NCBI RefSeq assembly: GCF_000961095.1
Contig: NZ_CP011058.1
Span: 5,286,001-5,350,000, forward strand
DNA from: Paenibacillus beijingensis
GTDB taxonomy: Bacteria > Bacillota > Bacilli > Paenibacillales > Paenibacillaceae
Reading direction: 5' to 3'
Length of the DNA: 64,000 nt
In this document: piece after piece, positions 25,252-33,890 of the stretch
Layout: the number at the start of each line of letters is the position of its first letter
How positions within the stretch are numbered: the stretch's first letter is position 1
The notes under the pieces: model-generated
What the model was told of the DNA's origin: nothing
Database searches by the model: none
The model's input: the letters and a program-made list of their open reading frames with translations, nothing else
Program-made: the position numbers and the translations under genes

Positions 25252-26046
25252 CTATACGGATACATCCGCCTTGATCGTCGGGTGATGCGCATAATCAAGC
25301 AGTTCAAAATCGTCAAACCGGTAGTCGAATATGGAATCCGGCTTGCGCTTGATGAGCAGCTTCGGCAGCGGAAACGGCTCCCGCGTTAGCTGAAGCTTCA
25401 CCTGGTCCAGGTGATTGGAATAAATATGGACGTCGGATCCGGAATAAATGAGTTCCCCCGGTTCAAGACCGCACTGCTCGGCGATCATATGCGTCAGCAG
25501 CGCATATTGCGCAAGATTAAACGGCAGGCCGAGGAACGTATCCGAGGAGCGCATCGTAAACATGCAGCTCAGCTTCCCGCCGCTGACATAAAATTGAAAA
25601 ACATAATGGCATGGCGGAAGCTTCATTTCGTCGATCTTCGCGACGTTCCATGCGCTCACCATATGCCGGCGGGAGTCGGGATTGTTGCGGATCGACTCTA
25701 CGACGGCCGCAATTTGGTCGTAAAGACGTCCGTCTTCCCCTTCCCAGGCCCGCCACTGGGAGCCGTAGACCGGCCCAAGATCGCCGTTTTCGTCCGCCCA
25801 CTCGTTCCAGATGCGCACTCCGTTTTCCTGCAAATAGCGGACGTTCGTATCGCCGCTCAAAAACCAGAGCAGCTCATGAACGATCGATTTCATATGAACC
25901 CGCTTCGTCGTTACAATCGGAAAGCCCTCGCTCAAGTCAAAGCGGAGCATGCGTCCAAACACCGAAATGGTGCCGGTGCCGGTGCGGTCATCTTTAACCG
26001 TACCGTTCTCCAAAATATCCTTTAGCAAATCCAAATACGCTTTCAC
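25252..26046 (-). CDS. thyA: Thymidylate synthase
   Basis: ThyA-type enzyme (264 aa) making dTMP from dUMP and methylene-tetrahydrofolate. Clear blocks are DDRTGTGTISVFGRMLRFDL, the catalytic Cys in LPPCHYVFQFYV, DTFLGLPFNLAQYALLTHM and the conserved C-terminal KADVSV (the mechanistically important end). The length matches the short bacterial ThyA form. The GTG start at 26044-26046 has GGCGGTG about 9 nt upstream. First gene of thyA-folA. Confidence 0.96.
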   Translation of the reverse strand: MKAYLDLLKDILENGTVKDDRTGTGTISVFGRMLRFDLSEGFPIVTTKRVHMKSIVHELLWFLSGDTNVRYLQENGVRIWNEWADENGDLGPVYGSQWRAWEGEDGRLYDQIAAVVESIRNNPDSRRHMVSAWNVAKIDEMKLPPCHYVFQFYVSGGKLSCMFTMRSSDTFLGLPFNLAQYALLTHMIAEQCGLEPGELIYSGSDVHIYSNHLDQVKLQLTREPFPLPKLLIKRKPDSIFDYRFDDFELLDYAHHPTIKADVSV

Positions 26047-26224
26047 AAATCTGCACCGCCTGTCACCTATTGATATCCAACTATCGTACCATTATTCAGC
26101 CGGTCCGTGTGCGACATTTCATACCAATCGAAATGCATCTCGTTTCAAATACGCGCAGTATTCTTACGGAAAGTATGATCCGAATATACGCAGCGGAACA
26201 CCATCACGGCGAATGTAAAAGGAA

Positions 26225-26264
26225 GAAAAAAGAGGCCGGCAGACATCGAGCCTGCGCAGCCTCT
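26225..26264 (-). terminator. Terminator after the pdh operon
   Basis: Minus strand: AGAGGC...GCCTCT plus a short inner stem (GCAG/CTGC), then TTTTTT. It ends the pdhA-pdhB-pdhC-lpdA transcript about 65 bp after the lpdA stop. Confidence 0.82.
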
Positions 26265-26330
26265 GAAATATCCGATTATCCGCGTCCGCTGCCCGATTCC
26301 GGCGGCAGACGGACAAACCGGCGGATTAGG

Positions 26331-27746
26331 TTACTTTACAAACGTATGGATCGGATGGCCAAGCGCCACTTCCGCAGCATCCAGCACAATTTCGCCGAGA
26401 GTCGGGTGAGCATGAATGGTGAGTGCGATATCTTCGAGCGTCGCGCCCATTTCAATCGCCAGTCCCAGCTCCGCAATCATGTTGGAAGCTTCGATGCCGG
26501 CAATGTGAGCACCGAGCACGAAGCCGCTGTCCGCGTCGGCAACGATCTTCACAAAACCTTCCGCTCCGTTAAGAGACAAGGCGCGGCCGTTGGCGGCAAA
26601 CGGGAATTTGCCGACCTTCACGTTGTGGCCTTTCTCCTTCGCTTCCTTCTCCGTGTAACCGACGCTTGCGCATTCCGGATCCGAGAAGCAGACGGCAGGC
26701 ATGCACTTGTAGTCCACTTTGCTCGGCAGCCCCGCAATGACTTCGGCTGCAACGCGGCCCTCATACATTGCTTTGTGAGCGAGCGCGAGTCCCGGAACAA
26801 TATCGCCGATAGCGAAAATATGCGGAATGCTCGTACGGCCTTCGTCATTCACTTCGATCAGACCGCGATCGGTCATTTTCAGGTTGATCAGATCAAGACC
26901 GAGATCGCCGTCGGTGTTCGGACGGCGACCGACCGTAACAAGCAGGTAATCAGCCGTAATTTTCTCTTCCTTGTCGCCGACCGAATACGTGACGGTAACG
27001 TCTTTGTCGGTTTGCTCCGCGCCTTTGGCCTGTGCGCCCGTAATGATCGTCGCATCTTTGCCTTTCAGCTTCTTCGCCACGAGTGAGGACATGTCTTTGT
27101 CGAAGCCCGGCAGGATGGAGTCGGAGCCTTCGATGACCGTCACTTTCGTGCCGAATTTGGAGAACATTTGGCTGAGCTCGATTCCGATATAACCGCCGCC
27201 GATAACGACGAGGCTCTTCGGAATTTCCGGCAGCGACAGCGCGCCGGTCGACGAAACGATACGGCCGCCGAACGGGAATGCTTTCAGCTCGATCGGGCGG
27301 GAGCCGGTCGCGATGATGCAGTTTTTGAACCGGTAGCGCGGCGCTTCCTGGTCGTTGAAAACGCGGGCTTCATTTTCGTTGATGAACATCACTTCGCCGT
27401 TGAAATATTGAACTTTGTTCGCTTTCAGCAGAGAAGCAACGCCGCCGGTCAGCTTTTTCACTACGCCGCCTTTGAATTCTTGCACTTTGGACCAATCGAC
27501 CGAAGCGTTGTCCGCCGTGATGCCCATGGAAGCGGCATGACCGATGGACTCATATTGATGGGAAGCCGAAATGAGCGCTTTGGACGGAATACAGCCGACG
27601 TTCAAGCAGACGCCGCCGACGTATTCTTTTTCCACGCACAGTACGCTTTGGCCCAGCTGGGCGGCACGGATTGCCGCCACATAGCCGCCGGGGCCGGCGC
27701 CGATGACCAGTGTATCGATATCGAGAGATGCGTCTCCTACTACCAT
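26331..27746 (-). CDS. lpdA: Dihydrolipoyl dehydrogenase, E3 of pyruvate dehydrogenase
   Basis: A 471-aa FAD disulfide oxidoreductase that re-oxidises the lipoyl group of E2. FAD motif VIGAGPGGYVAAIRAAQLG (residues about 14-32), redox-active pair GGVCLNVGCIPSKAL, NAD motif VVIGGGYIGIELSQMF, and C-terminal HAHPTLGEIVLDAAE with the catalytic His-Glu pair. GGAGG precedes the ATG by 8 nt and overlaps the pdhC stop region. Last gene of the pdh operon. Confidence 0.96.
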   Translation of the reverse strand: MVVGDASLDIDTLVIGAGPGGYVAAIRAAQLGQSVLCVEKEYVGGVCLNVGCIPSKALISASHQYESIGHAASMGITADNASVDWSKVQEFKGGVVKKLTGGVASLLKANKVQYFNGEVMFINENEARVFNDQEAPRYRFKNCIIATGSRPIELKAFPFGGRIVSSTGALSLPEIPKSLVVIGGGYIGIELSQMFSKFGTKVTVIEGSDSILPGFDKDMSSLVAKKLKGKDATIITGAQAKGAEQTDKDVTVTYSVGDKEEKITADYLLVTVGRRPNTDGDLGLDLINLKMTDRGLIEVNDEGRTSIPHIFAIGDIVPGLALAHKAMYEGRVAAEVIAGLPSKVDYKCMPAVCFSDPECASVGYTEKEAKEKGHNVKVGKFPFAANGRALSLNGAEGFVKIVADADSGFVLGAHIAGIEASNMIAELGLAIEMGATLEDIALTIHAHPTLGEIVLDAAEVALGHPIHTFVK

Positions 27747-27749
27747 GGA

Positions 27750-29075
27750 TTAAACCTCCATAACGAGCAGTTCCGGATCGGCCAGAAGCTGCTTAATATA
27801 GTTCATAAAGTTTTGTGCGGTTGCGCCGTCGATCAGACGATGGTCGAAGCTGAGCGACAGAGCCATTACCGATGCAGGCACAATTTCGCCGTTTTTAACA
27901 ACCGGTTTCTGCGAAATGCGGCCCGTGCCGAGAATCGCCACTTCAGGGAAGTTGATGACAGGCGTAAAGAACATGCCGCCGGCGGAGCCGATGTTCGAAA
28001 TTGTAATCGTGCTTCCTTTCAGCTCGTTTCCGGCAAGCTTGCCGTCGCGGCCGCGCACGGCCAAATCTTTGATTTTCTCGGCGATCATCCATACGTTTTT
28101 GCGGTCGGCATGCTCGATTACCGGCACGATCAGACCGTTCTCCGTATCGGTAGCAATCCCGATGTTATAGTATTTGCGCAGTACGATTTCCTGATTTTCT
28201 TCGTCCAGCGTCGCGTTCATGATCGGGAATTGACGGCACGCCGCGACCAGCGCCTTCACGATGAAAGGCAGGTAAGTCAGCTTCACGCCTTTCTTCTCGG
28301 CAACCGGCTTCGCTTTCGTGCGCAGCTCAACAAGCGCGGTTACGTCCACTTCGTCCATGATCGTAACGTGAGGAGCGGTGTAGACCGATTTGGACATTGC
28401 GTTTGCAATGATTTTGCGGATGCCTTTGAACGGCAGCCGCTCTTCCGGACGGTCTCCGCCTTGCGCAGCAACCGGAGCCGCTTTCGCTTCGGCAGCGCCC
28501 TTGGCCGCTGCAGCCGCGTTGTCGGCCGCGGCAGGAGCCGCCGCGCCGCCGGTGAACGATTCCACGTCTTCGCGGGTAATTCGGCCGTTTTTGCCGGTGC
28601 CGCTCACTGCGGCAATATCGACGCCTTTTTCGCGTGCAAACTTGCGGATGCTCGGCGTTGCGAGCACAAGCGCGCCCGCCGGCTTCGAAGCTTCCGCTCC
28701 GCCTGCTGCCGGTACTTCTTTCGCCTTCACTTCGGCGTCGGCTTTGACCGCGCCCGGAGCGACGGATTCGGCTTCAGCCTTCGCAACTTCCGCGCTGCTG
28801 TCTTCTCCAGGCACCGCGCCTTCCGGCAGATCGCCTTCCGCGTCGATGACGGCAACCACTTCACCGACTTTGCACACTTGACCGTCTTTTGCTTTTACTT
28901 CCAAAATGGTACCGTTCACAGGGCACGGAACCTCGACAATCGCCTTGTCGTTTTGGACTTCCATAATAATATCGTCATCTGTTACTTTATCGCCGGGCTT
29001 GATGTGCATCTTAATAATTTCGCCTTCATGCAACCCTTCGCCCAGCTCTGGAAACCGGTATTCAAATTTCGCCAC
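27750..29075 (-). CDS. pdhC: Dihydrolipoyllysine-residue acetyltransferase, E2 of pyruvate dehydrogenase
   Basis: Core subunit of 441 aa. It has one lipoyl domain (about 1-80, modified Lys in VQNDKAIVEVP), an Ala/Pro-rich linker, an E1/E3-binding domain (ATPSIRKFAREKGVDIAAVSGTGKNGRITREDV), a second Ala-rich linker, and the catalytic acyltransferase domain (GIRKIIANAMSKSVYTAPHVTIMDEVDV; active-site block SFDHRLIDGA with catalytic His and Asp). The GTG at 29073-29075 is preferred, with GGAGG 8 nt upstream; the reading frame extends another 40 codons upstream without homology-like sequence. A 13-bp hairpin lies in the 170-bp gap to pdhB. Confidence 0.95.
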   Translation of the reverse strand: MAKFEYRFPELGEGLHEGEIIKMHIKPGDKVTDDDIIMEVQNDKAIVEVPCPVNGTILEVKAKDGQVCKVGEVVAVIDAEGDLPEGAVPGEDSSAEVAKAEAESVAPGAVKADAEVKAKEVPAAGGAEASKPAGALVLATPSIRKFAREKGVDIAAVSGTGKNGRITREDVESFTGGAAAPAAADNAAAAAKGAAEAKAAPVAAQGGDRPEERLPFKGIRKIIANAMSKSVYTAPHVTIMDEVDVTALVELRTKAKPVAEKKGVKLTYLPFIVKALVAACRQFPIMNATLDEENQEIVLRKYYNIGIATDTENGLIVPVIEHADRKNVWMIAEKIKDLAVRGRDGKLAGNELKGSTITISNIGSAGGMFFTPVINFPEVAILGTGRISQKPVVKNGEIVPASVMALSLSFDHRLIDGATAQNFMNYIKQLLADPELLVMEV

Positions 29076-29134
29076 CTTGCGAGCCTCCTTCATATCTGCA
29101 CTGCCATAAAAATCCATTACTGCGGGACAAGCCG

Positions 29135-29168
29135 AGTCTGCAGCCGGACTAACGCCCGGCTGCAGACT
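29135..29168. repeat. Perfect inverted repeat between pdhB and pdhC
   Basis: AGTCTGCAGCCGG (29135-29147) and CCGGCTGCAGACT (29156-29168), 8-nt loop, no T-run on either side. It lies inside the pdh operon, 60 bp upstream of the pdhC start. It may act as an RNA processing or stability element, or as a partial terminator that sets E1:E2 ratios. Confidence 0.7.
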
Positions 29169-29245
29169 GGGTGCCGTTCCACGACATACTGGCAAGCGGT
29201 GCTGTCAGTTTCGTCTATTGTTGCCGTTAAGAAATAGGAAAGGGA

Positions 29246-30223
29246 TTAAAATTCCAGCACATTTTTGGCAGCCGCCACAATACGGGCAGGTGTAGGCAGC
29301 CAAGCATCTTCGATTTGAGCGAACGGATAAACGGTATCCGGGCCTGCTACCCGCAGCACGGGAGCTTCAAGATGAAGAATCGCTTTTTCGTTAATTTGCG
29401 CGATGATTTCCGCAGCCGCACCGGACGTTTTTTGTGCTTCCTGCACAACGATTGCCCGGTTCGTTTTTTGGATGGAAGCAACGATCGTGTCGATATCAAG
29501 CGGCAGCAGCGTACGCAGGTCGATGACTTCCGCTTTGATGCCGTTCTTTTCAAGCTCGTCGGCCGCTTTGACGGCGGTATGAACCATCATGCCGTAAGCG
29601 ATAATCGTAACATCCGTGCCTTCGCGAACGACGTTCGCTTTGCCGATCGGCACCGTGTACTCGCCTTCCGGAACTTCGGCGCGGAATGCCCGGTACAGAT
29701 TGAGGTGCTCCATGAAAAAGACAGGGTCGTTGTCGCGGATCGCCGAGATCATCAAGCCTTTGGCATCGTACGGGTTGGAAGGCACGATAACTTTGATGCC
29801 CGGCGTTTGCAGCGCGAGACCTTCCAGGGAATCGGTATGCAGCTCGGCAGCTTTTACCCCGCCGCCGAACGGCGTGCGGAATACGATCGGGGCGTTGTAG
29901 CGTCCGCCGGAGCGGTAACGCATGCGCGCCGCCTGAACGAACATTTGGTCAAGCGCTTCATAAATGAAGCCGACAAACTGGATTTCCGCGATGGGACGGA
30001 AGCCTTGCACGCCCATCCCGACCGCCATACCGGCGATAGCGGATTCGGCCAGCGGCGTATCGAAGACGCGGTCTTCGCCGAATTCTTTCTGCAGCCCTTC
30101 CGTTACCCGGAACACGCCGCCCGTATGACCGACGTCCTCGCCGAAAATAAACACGTTTGGATCGTTTTTAAGCTCCGTCCGCATGGCGTCGCGGAGTGCT
30201 TCAAGCATATTCATTTGAGCCAT
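29246..30223 (-). CDS. pdhB: Pyruvate dehydrogenase E1 beta subunit
   Basis: A 325-aa transketolase-like subunit. It shows the block FGEDVGHTGGVFRVTEGLQKEFGEDRVFDTPLAE (Glu that activates thiamine diphosphate), YNAPIVFRTPFGGG, and the C-terminal transketolase domain EVIDLRTLLPLDIDTI. The ATG at 30221-30223 has GGAGG 11 nt upstream. It pairs with PdhA to form the E1 tetramer that decarboxylates pyruvate. The distance to pdhA is 48 bp. Confidence 0.95.
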   Translation of the reverse strand: MAQMNMLEALRDAMRTELKNDPNVFIFGEDVGHTGGVFRVTEGLQKEFGEDRVFDTPLAESAIAGMAVGMGVQGFRPIAEIQFVGFIYEALDQMFVQAARMRYRSGGRYNAPIVFRTPFGGGVKAAELHTDSLEGLALQTPGIKVIVPSNPYDAKGLMISAIRDNDPVFFMEHLNLYRAFRAEVPEGEYTVPIGKANVVREGTDVTIIAYGMMVHTAVKAADELEKNGIKAEVIDLRTLLPLDIDTIVASIQKTNRAIVVQEAQKTSGAAAEIIAQINEKAILHLEAPVLRVAGPDTVYPFAQIEDAWLPTPARIVAAAKNVLEF

Positions 30224-30270
30224 GATTACAGGTTCCTCCTTCAATCGATCAGCGAATTCAGCAATCTATA

Positions 30271-31350
30271 TTATTGGAAATCGGATTTTTGCTCTTCCAG
30301 ATGTTGCGGTGTTTGTTCAAACATCGTGTCGATCAGGCCGGCAACCGTCATTTTTTCCGTCGCTTCGGCTTTCTTGATGTTTTCGTTTACAGCCGCTTTC
30401 GCTTCCTCTTTGACGCGCTCCGTATCTTCTTCCGACCAAAGACCTTTCTTGGCCAGGTACTTGCCGAAACGGATAATCGGATCCTTCAGGCTCCATTCGC
30501 CTTCTTCGTCTTTCGTACGGTATTTGGTCGTGTCGTCAGCCAAGGAGTGCGGACGGAAACGGTACGTCAGCAGCTCGATCAGCGTTGCGCCTTCGCCGTT
30601 GCGGCCGCGCTCCGCCGCTTCCGATACCGCTTTGTAAACCGCAAGAACGTCCATGCCGTCGACTTGAACGCCTTTAATGCCGGCGGCAAGCGCTTTGTGG
30701 GCGATCGATTGGGCAGCCGTCTGTTTCTCGTACGGAGTCGTAATCGCGTAGCGGTTGTTTTGAACCGTGTAAATGACCGGCAGCTTGTAAGCACCGGCAA
30801 AGTTCAAGCCTTCGTAGAAATCGCCTTCGGAAGAACCGCCATCGCCGGTATACGTAATCGCGACGCGCTTCTCGCCTTTTTTCTTAAACGCCATCGCAAC
30901 TCCGGTTGCATGCAAAATTTGCGCGCCGATAATGATCTGCGGCATCAAAACATGCACGTCTTCCGGAATTTGTCCGCCGTGCTGATGACCGCGGGAATAC
31001 AGAAACGCCTGGTACAACGGCAGTCCGTGCCATACGATCTGCGGCATATCGCGGTAGCCCGGGCAAATGAAGTCGTCTTTGTTCAGCGCGTATTCGCTGC
31101 CGATCATGGAAGCTTCCTGGCCGGATACCGGCGCATAGAAGCCGAGACGTCCTTGACGGCCGAGATTAACGGCGCGTTCGTCCCATGTACGGGTAAATAC
31201 CATACGGTACATTAATTCTTTCAATTGTTCGTCGCTCAAATTCGGCATCAGATCAGGATTTACAACTTCGCCCTCCGGCGATAAAATCGTCAGCGCTTCA
31301 ACGTCTGGACTTTCAACTTCGTAAGGAACTTTGTTAAGCAGCTTGCTCAT
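30271..31350 (-). CDS. pdhA: Pyruvate dehydrogenase E1 alpha subunit
   Basis: A 359-aa thiamine-diphosphate enzyme subunit. The ThDP/Mg motif is TYTGDGGSSEGDFYEGLNFAG...VQNNRYAI (GDG-x(~26)-NN, about residues 165-200), and the phosphorylation-loop-like TYRFRPHSLADDTTKYR follows. The ATG at 31348-31350 is favoured (GAGGTGAT at 8 nt); a TTG two codons upstream is possible. First gene of the pdhA-pdhB-pdhC-lpdA operon, driven by the promoter at 31408-31437. Confidence 0.95.
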   Translation of the reverse strand: MSKLLNKVPYEVESPDVEALTILSPEGEVVNPDLMPNLSDEQLKELMYRMVFTRTWDERAVNLGRQGRLGFYAPVSGQEASMIGSEYALNKDDFICPGYRDMPQIVWHGLPLYQAFLYSRGHQHGGQIPEDVHVLMPQIIIGAQILHATGVAMAFKKKGEKRVAITYTGDGGSSEGDFYEGLNFAGAYKLPVIYTVQNNRYAITTPYEKQTAAQSIAHKALAAGIKGVQVDGMDVLAVYKAVSEAAERGRNGEGATLIELLTYRFRPHSLADDTTKYRTKDEEGEWSLKDPIIRFGKYLAKKGLWSEEDTERVKEEAKAAVNENIKKAEATEKMTVAGLIDTMFEQTPQHLEEQKSDFQ

Positions 31351-31407
31351 AATCAACGATCACCTCGATCAAAATATTTGAATATCGTTGTCTTCTGTTA
31401 TAGAATT

Positions 31408-31437
31408 ATTATAAACCTGTTTAGCGAAATTGGTCAA
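31408..31437 (-). promoter_or_regulatory. SigA-type promoter for the pdh operon
   Basis: Minus strand: -35 TTGACC (31432-31437), 18-bp spacer, -10 TATAAT (31408-31413). The leader is about 50 nt. Confidence 0.75.
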
Positions 31438-31672
31438 AATAAAAAAGTGAAAATACCGCATTTTTCATTGATTTGGGCTTTTTTTCGGGGAAATTGTATG
31501 TGTAACAGTTTAACAAAATCAATAATACAGAGTAGTACAATAGCGTTTTCACCGATCCGGCACCGCAGCCGCAGCACGGGGCCTTTGAATGCCCTAATTC
31601 CGATGCTGTATCTCATTCTATTGTTTACCCGAAAGCGTATCATTCCATGCAGCAAATAAAGGAGAAATCGAA
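31438..31672. other. Gene-free divergent promoter region between pdhA and the esterase
   Basis: AT-rich to about 31550, then ordinary composition. No ORF with a ribosome site is seen. It should hold the esterase promoter; TTAACA near 31508 and TACAAT near 31535 are candidates but spaced 20 bp apart, so weak. Confidence 0.4.
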
Positions 31673-32404
31673 ATGACGGACGACCGCTATTTAAAACGGA
31701 CGATTGTAAAAGAAACGGCCGTAAGCTCCTTTCTTCCGGAAGGAAGCCGCGACCTGCGCATTTATTTGCCGCCCGGTTACAACGAAGTGCTCAGTTATCC
31801 GGCCGTGTACTGCCAGGACGGCGAAGACTTCTTCAACTTCGGGCGGATCGCCACGATTGCCAACAAGCTGATCCTGGACGGCGAGCTGGAGCCTTTTGTT
31901 ATTATTGGCGTCGATGTGAACAAAAAACTGCGTACGAGCGAGTATTCGCCTGACGGCGGGCGTCACGAGGCATATGTACGCTTCTTCGGCGAAGAATTGG
32001 TTCCTTTCCTGGAATCGCGGTACCCGATCCGCCGGGAACGCTCGGAGCGGCTGCTTGCCGGCGATTCGCTGGGAGGCACGGTATCGCTGCATCTGGCGCT
32101 GCGCTATCCGGATCTGTTCTCCAACATTTTGTCCCTTTCCGGCGCTTTTTATGAAGCTTCCCAGGCAATCGTGGCAGCAGCTGACAATCTTGCCGGGCTG
32201 AATCTGTACATGCATGTCGGGCTCCAGGAAACCGCTTATGAGACCGATCACGGGACGTTCGACTTCGTAACGCTGAATCGGCAGATGAAAGAGTTGCTTG
32301 AAGCGCGCGGCGCCAGCCTCCATTATACCGAGAAAGACGGCAAACACCAGTGGGGCTCTTGGCAAAAGGAGCTTCCGGACGGTCTCGCCTACTTTTTGGA
32401 CTAA
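31673..32404 (+). CDS. Alpha/beta-hydrolase esterase (esterase D/Fes-like)
   Basis: A 243-aa soluble alpha/beta hydrolase. The nucleophile elbow is GDSLGG (residues about 127-132), preceded by YPAVYCQDGEDFFNFGRIA, and the catalytic His is in GKHQWGSW near the end. The family includes enterochelin esterases and S-formylglutathione hydrolase-like proteins; the lack of a siderophore cluster makes iron release only one option. AAAGGAG precedes the ATG. Monocistronic with a good terminator. Confidence 0.85.
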   Translation: MTDDRYLKRTIVKETAVSSFLPEGSRDLRIYLPPGYNEVLSYPAVYCQDGEDFFNFGRIATIANKLILDGELEPFVIIGVDVNKKLRTSEYSPDGGRHEAYVRFFGEELVPFLESRYPIRRERSERLLAGDSLGGTVSLHLALRYPDLFSNILSLSGAFYEASQAIVAAADNLAGLNLYMHVGLQETAYETDHGTFDFVTLNRQMKELLEARGASLHYTEKDGKHQWGSWQKELPDGLAYFLD

Positions 32405-32431
32405 CCGCGAAAGCAGGCTCTAGACATAATG

Positions 32432-32474
32432 AAACCCCCGGACTTGGCGGACTGCCAAGCTCGGGGGTTTTCCA
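32432..32474. terminator. Bidirectional terminator between esterase and LMW-PTP
   Basis: AAACCCCCGG-ACTTGGC pairs with GCCAAGC-TCGGGGGTTT with one mismatch and a 5-nt loop, then TTTTCC on the plus strand. A-rich DNA on the other side allows minus-strand termination. Confidence 0.88.
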
Positions 32475-32476
32475 TA

Positions 32477-32965
32477 TTACCGGGATTCGCTCACAATCCG
32501 TTCAAGCAGCCGCTCGCAACCGGCGCGGACCAGCTCATACACTTCATCAAAATTACCGGTGTAATAAGGGTCTGGCACACCGTCAACTCCCTTGTCAGGC
32601 ACCAGATCGGTTAACTTGAACACCTTCCCGGAAGCGGAAAGCCCATGCTTCGCAGCCGCCACCAGCACACCGGATACATTGCTGTCGTCCATACATACCA
32701 AGTAGTCGAACGTCTCCAGGTCGCCGCGGCGAAGCTGCCGCGCAATGAGGCCGTCCGCGCGGATGCCTTCCCTTTCAAGTAGCTGTCTCGTCCCTTTATG
32801 AGGCGGATGACCGACATGCCAATCCCCCGTTCCGGCGGAATCAACCTTAATCGAGCCGGCGAGCCCTCTTTCCTCAATCAAATGCCGCATGACCGCTTCC
32901 GCCATTGGAGAACGGCAAATATTGCCCAAGCATACAAACAGCACGCTGACCGGTTTATGATCCAT
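32477..32965 (-). CDS. Low-molecular-weight protein tyrosine phosphatase
   Basis: A 162-aa phosphatase with the P-loop VCLGNICRSPMAEAV (C-x5-R at residues about 11-18) and the distal acid loop VPDPYYTGNFDEVYELV. It removes phosphate from tyrosine or arginine residues; related Bacillus proteins (YwlE, YfkJ) act on protein arginine or stress targets, so the substrate is open. The ATG at 32963-32965 with GGGGAG is preferred over a long upstream frame that overlaps the TRIC gene. The next gene upstream ends 20 bp away. Confidence 0.9.
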   Translation of the reverse strand: MDHKPVSVLFVCLGNICRSPMAEAVMRHLIEERGLAGSIKVDSAGTGDWHVGHPPHKGTRQLLEREGIRADGLIARQLRRGDLETFDYLVCMDDSNVSGVLVAAAKHGLSASGKVFKLTDLVPDKGVDGVPDPYYTGNFDEVYELVRAGCERLLERIVSESR

Positions 32966-32985
32966 ACGTTTCTCTCCCCTTCCCA

Positions 32986-33705
32986 TTAACGCTCGCCGTC
33001 TCCGCCGATGCGGCCCTTGACTCGCTTTCCTCCGAACAGACTGGCGAAAAGGGCAGGTCTGCCGTGAATGAGCGAAACGTTCGGTTCCGCCGAAAAGCCG
33101 TACAGCGAACGCCTCGGCAGCTTCCATTTAAACGTGACCGAGAGCATGCGCACCACAATGACGGATACAAACAGCAGCATCAGTTCAACGGTCGTTTGAA
33201 CCCATCCAAAGCCTACTGCCGCTCCGGCCAGCATCGCCCATACCGCGTAAATTTCGTCTCTGAGCACAAGCGGCTTGCGGCCGGCAAGAATATCGCGGAT
33301 CATGCCTCCGCCGATGCCGGTCAGTACCGCCGCTACGAGCACTGCGCTGAGCGGATGCTTCATCTCCGTTGCGTAAATCGCACCCTGTATGGCAAAAGCC
33401 GAAAGGCCGATGGCGTCAAACAGCGCTTCGCCTCTCCTCCACGTCTTCAGCCATCCCTTCGGCATTAAAAATGCGACGGCTGTTGCGGCCAGCGCCACTT
33501 TAAGCAGCGTCCCCTGATTCCACAGCGTCGATGCCGGCACTCCGATGAGCAGATTGCGGATAACCCCGCCGCCGAATGCGGTCACAAGCCCAAGCACAAA
33601 TACGCCCAATATGTCGTATTCCTCTTCCATGGCGACAACCGCGCCGCTGATGGCGAAAGCGGCCGTACCGATAATGCTGAATATTGTAAAAATTTCCGTA
33701 TCCAA
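32986..33705 (-). CDS. TRIC-family cation channel (UPF0126)
   Basis: A 239-aa membrane protein with two copies of the UPF0126/TRIC repeat. FAISGAVVAMEEEYDILGVFVLGLVTAFGGGVIRNLLIG and FAIQGAIYA...AVLTGIGGGMIRDILAG carry the matching G-G-G-x-I-R-(N/D) blocks. Prokaryotic TRIC proteins form trimeric potassium-permeable channels. The C-terminal tail (FSAEPNVSLIHGRPAL) is polar. The TTG at 33703-33705 is taken as start because GGAGG lies 9 nt upstream; it is upstream of the phosphatase gene. Confidence 0.88.
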   Translation of the reverse strand: MDTEIFTIFSIIGTAAFAISGAVVAMEEEYDILGVFVLGLVTAFGGGVIRNLLIGVPASTLWNQGTLLKVALAATAVAFLMPKGWLKTWRRGEALFDAIGLSAFAIQGAIYATEMKHPLSAVLVAAVLTGIGGGMIRDILAGRKPLVLRDEIYAVWAMLAGAAVGFGWVQTTVELMLLFVSVIVVRMLSVTFKWKLPRRSLYGFSAEPNVSLIHGRPALFASLFGGKRVKGRIGGDGER

Positions 33706-33890
33706 TTGCTTCTTCCTCCGAATTTTAGTTAACAATCGAAACCATTTTTTGTTTTATGCCCGTTCTATTGTATCGCCAGCCGCCGCTTCGCGCAATAACG
33801 CATTTTACGCCTTCCGGTTGCCCCCTGCCGCCAGCACGGGTATACTTTCTAACATCATGAATTGCTTTTCGCGGAAAGGACGAATGCGAT

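Noticed and set aside
27168..29237. Very long plus-strand open frame antisense to lpdA and pdhC
   Set aside because: It is a by-product of GC-rich codon use in the opposite strand; no ribosome site, no recognisable domain, and the minus-strand genes are certain.
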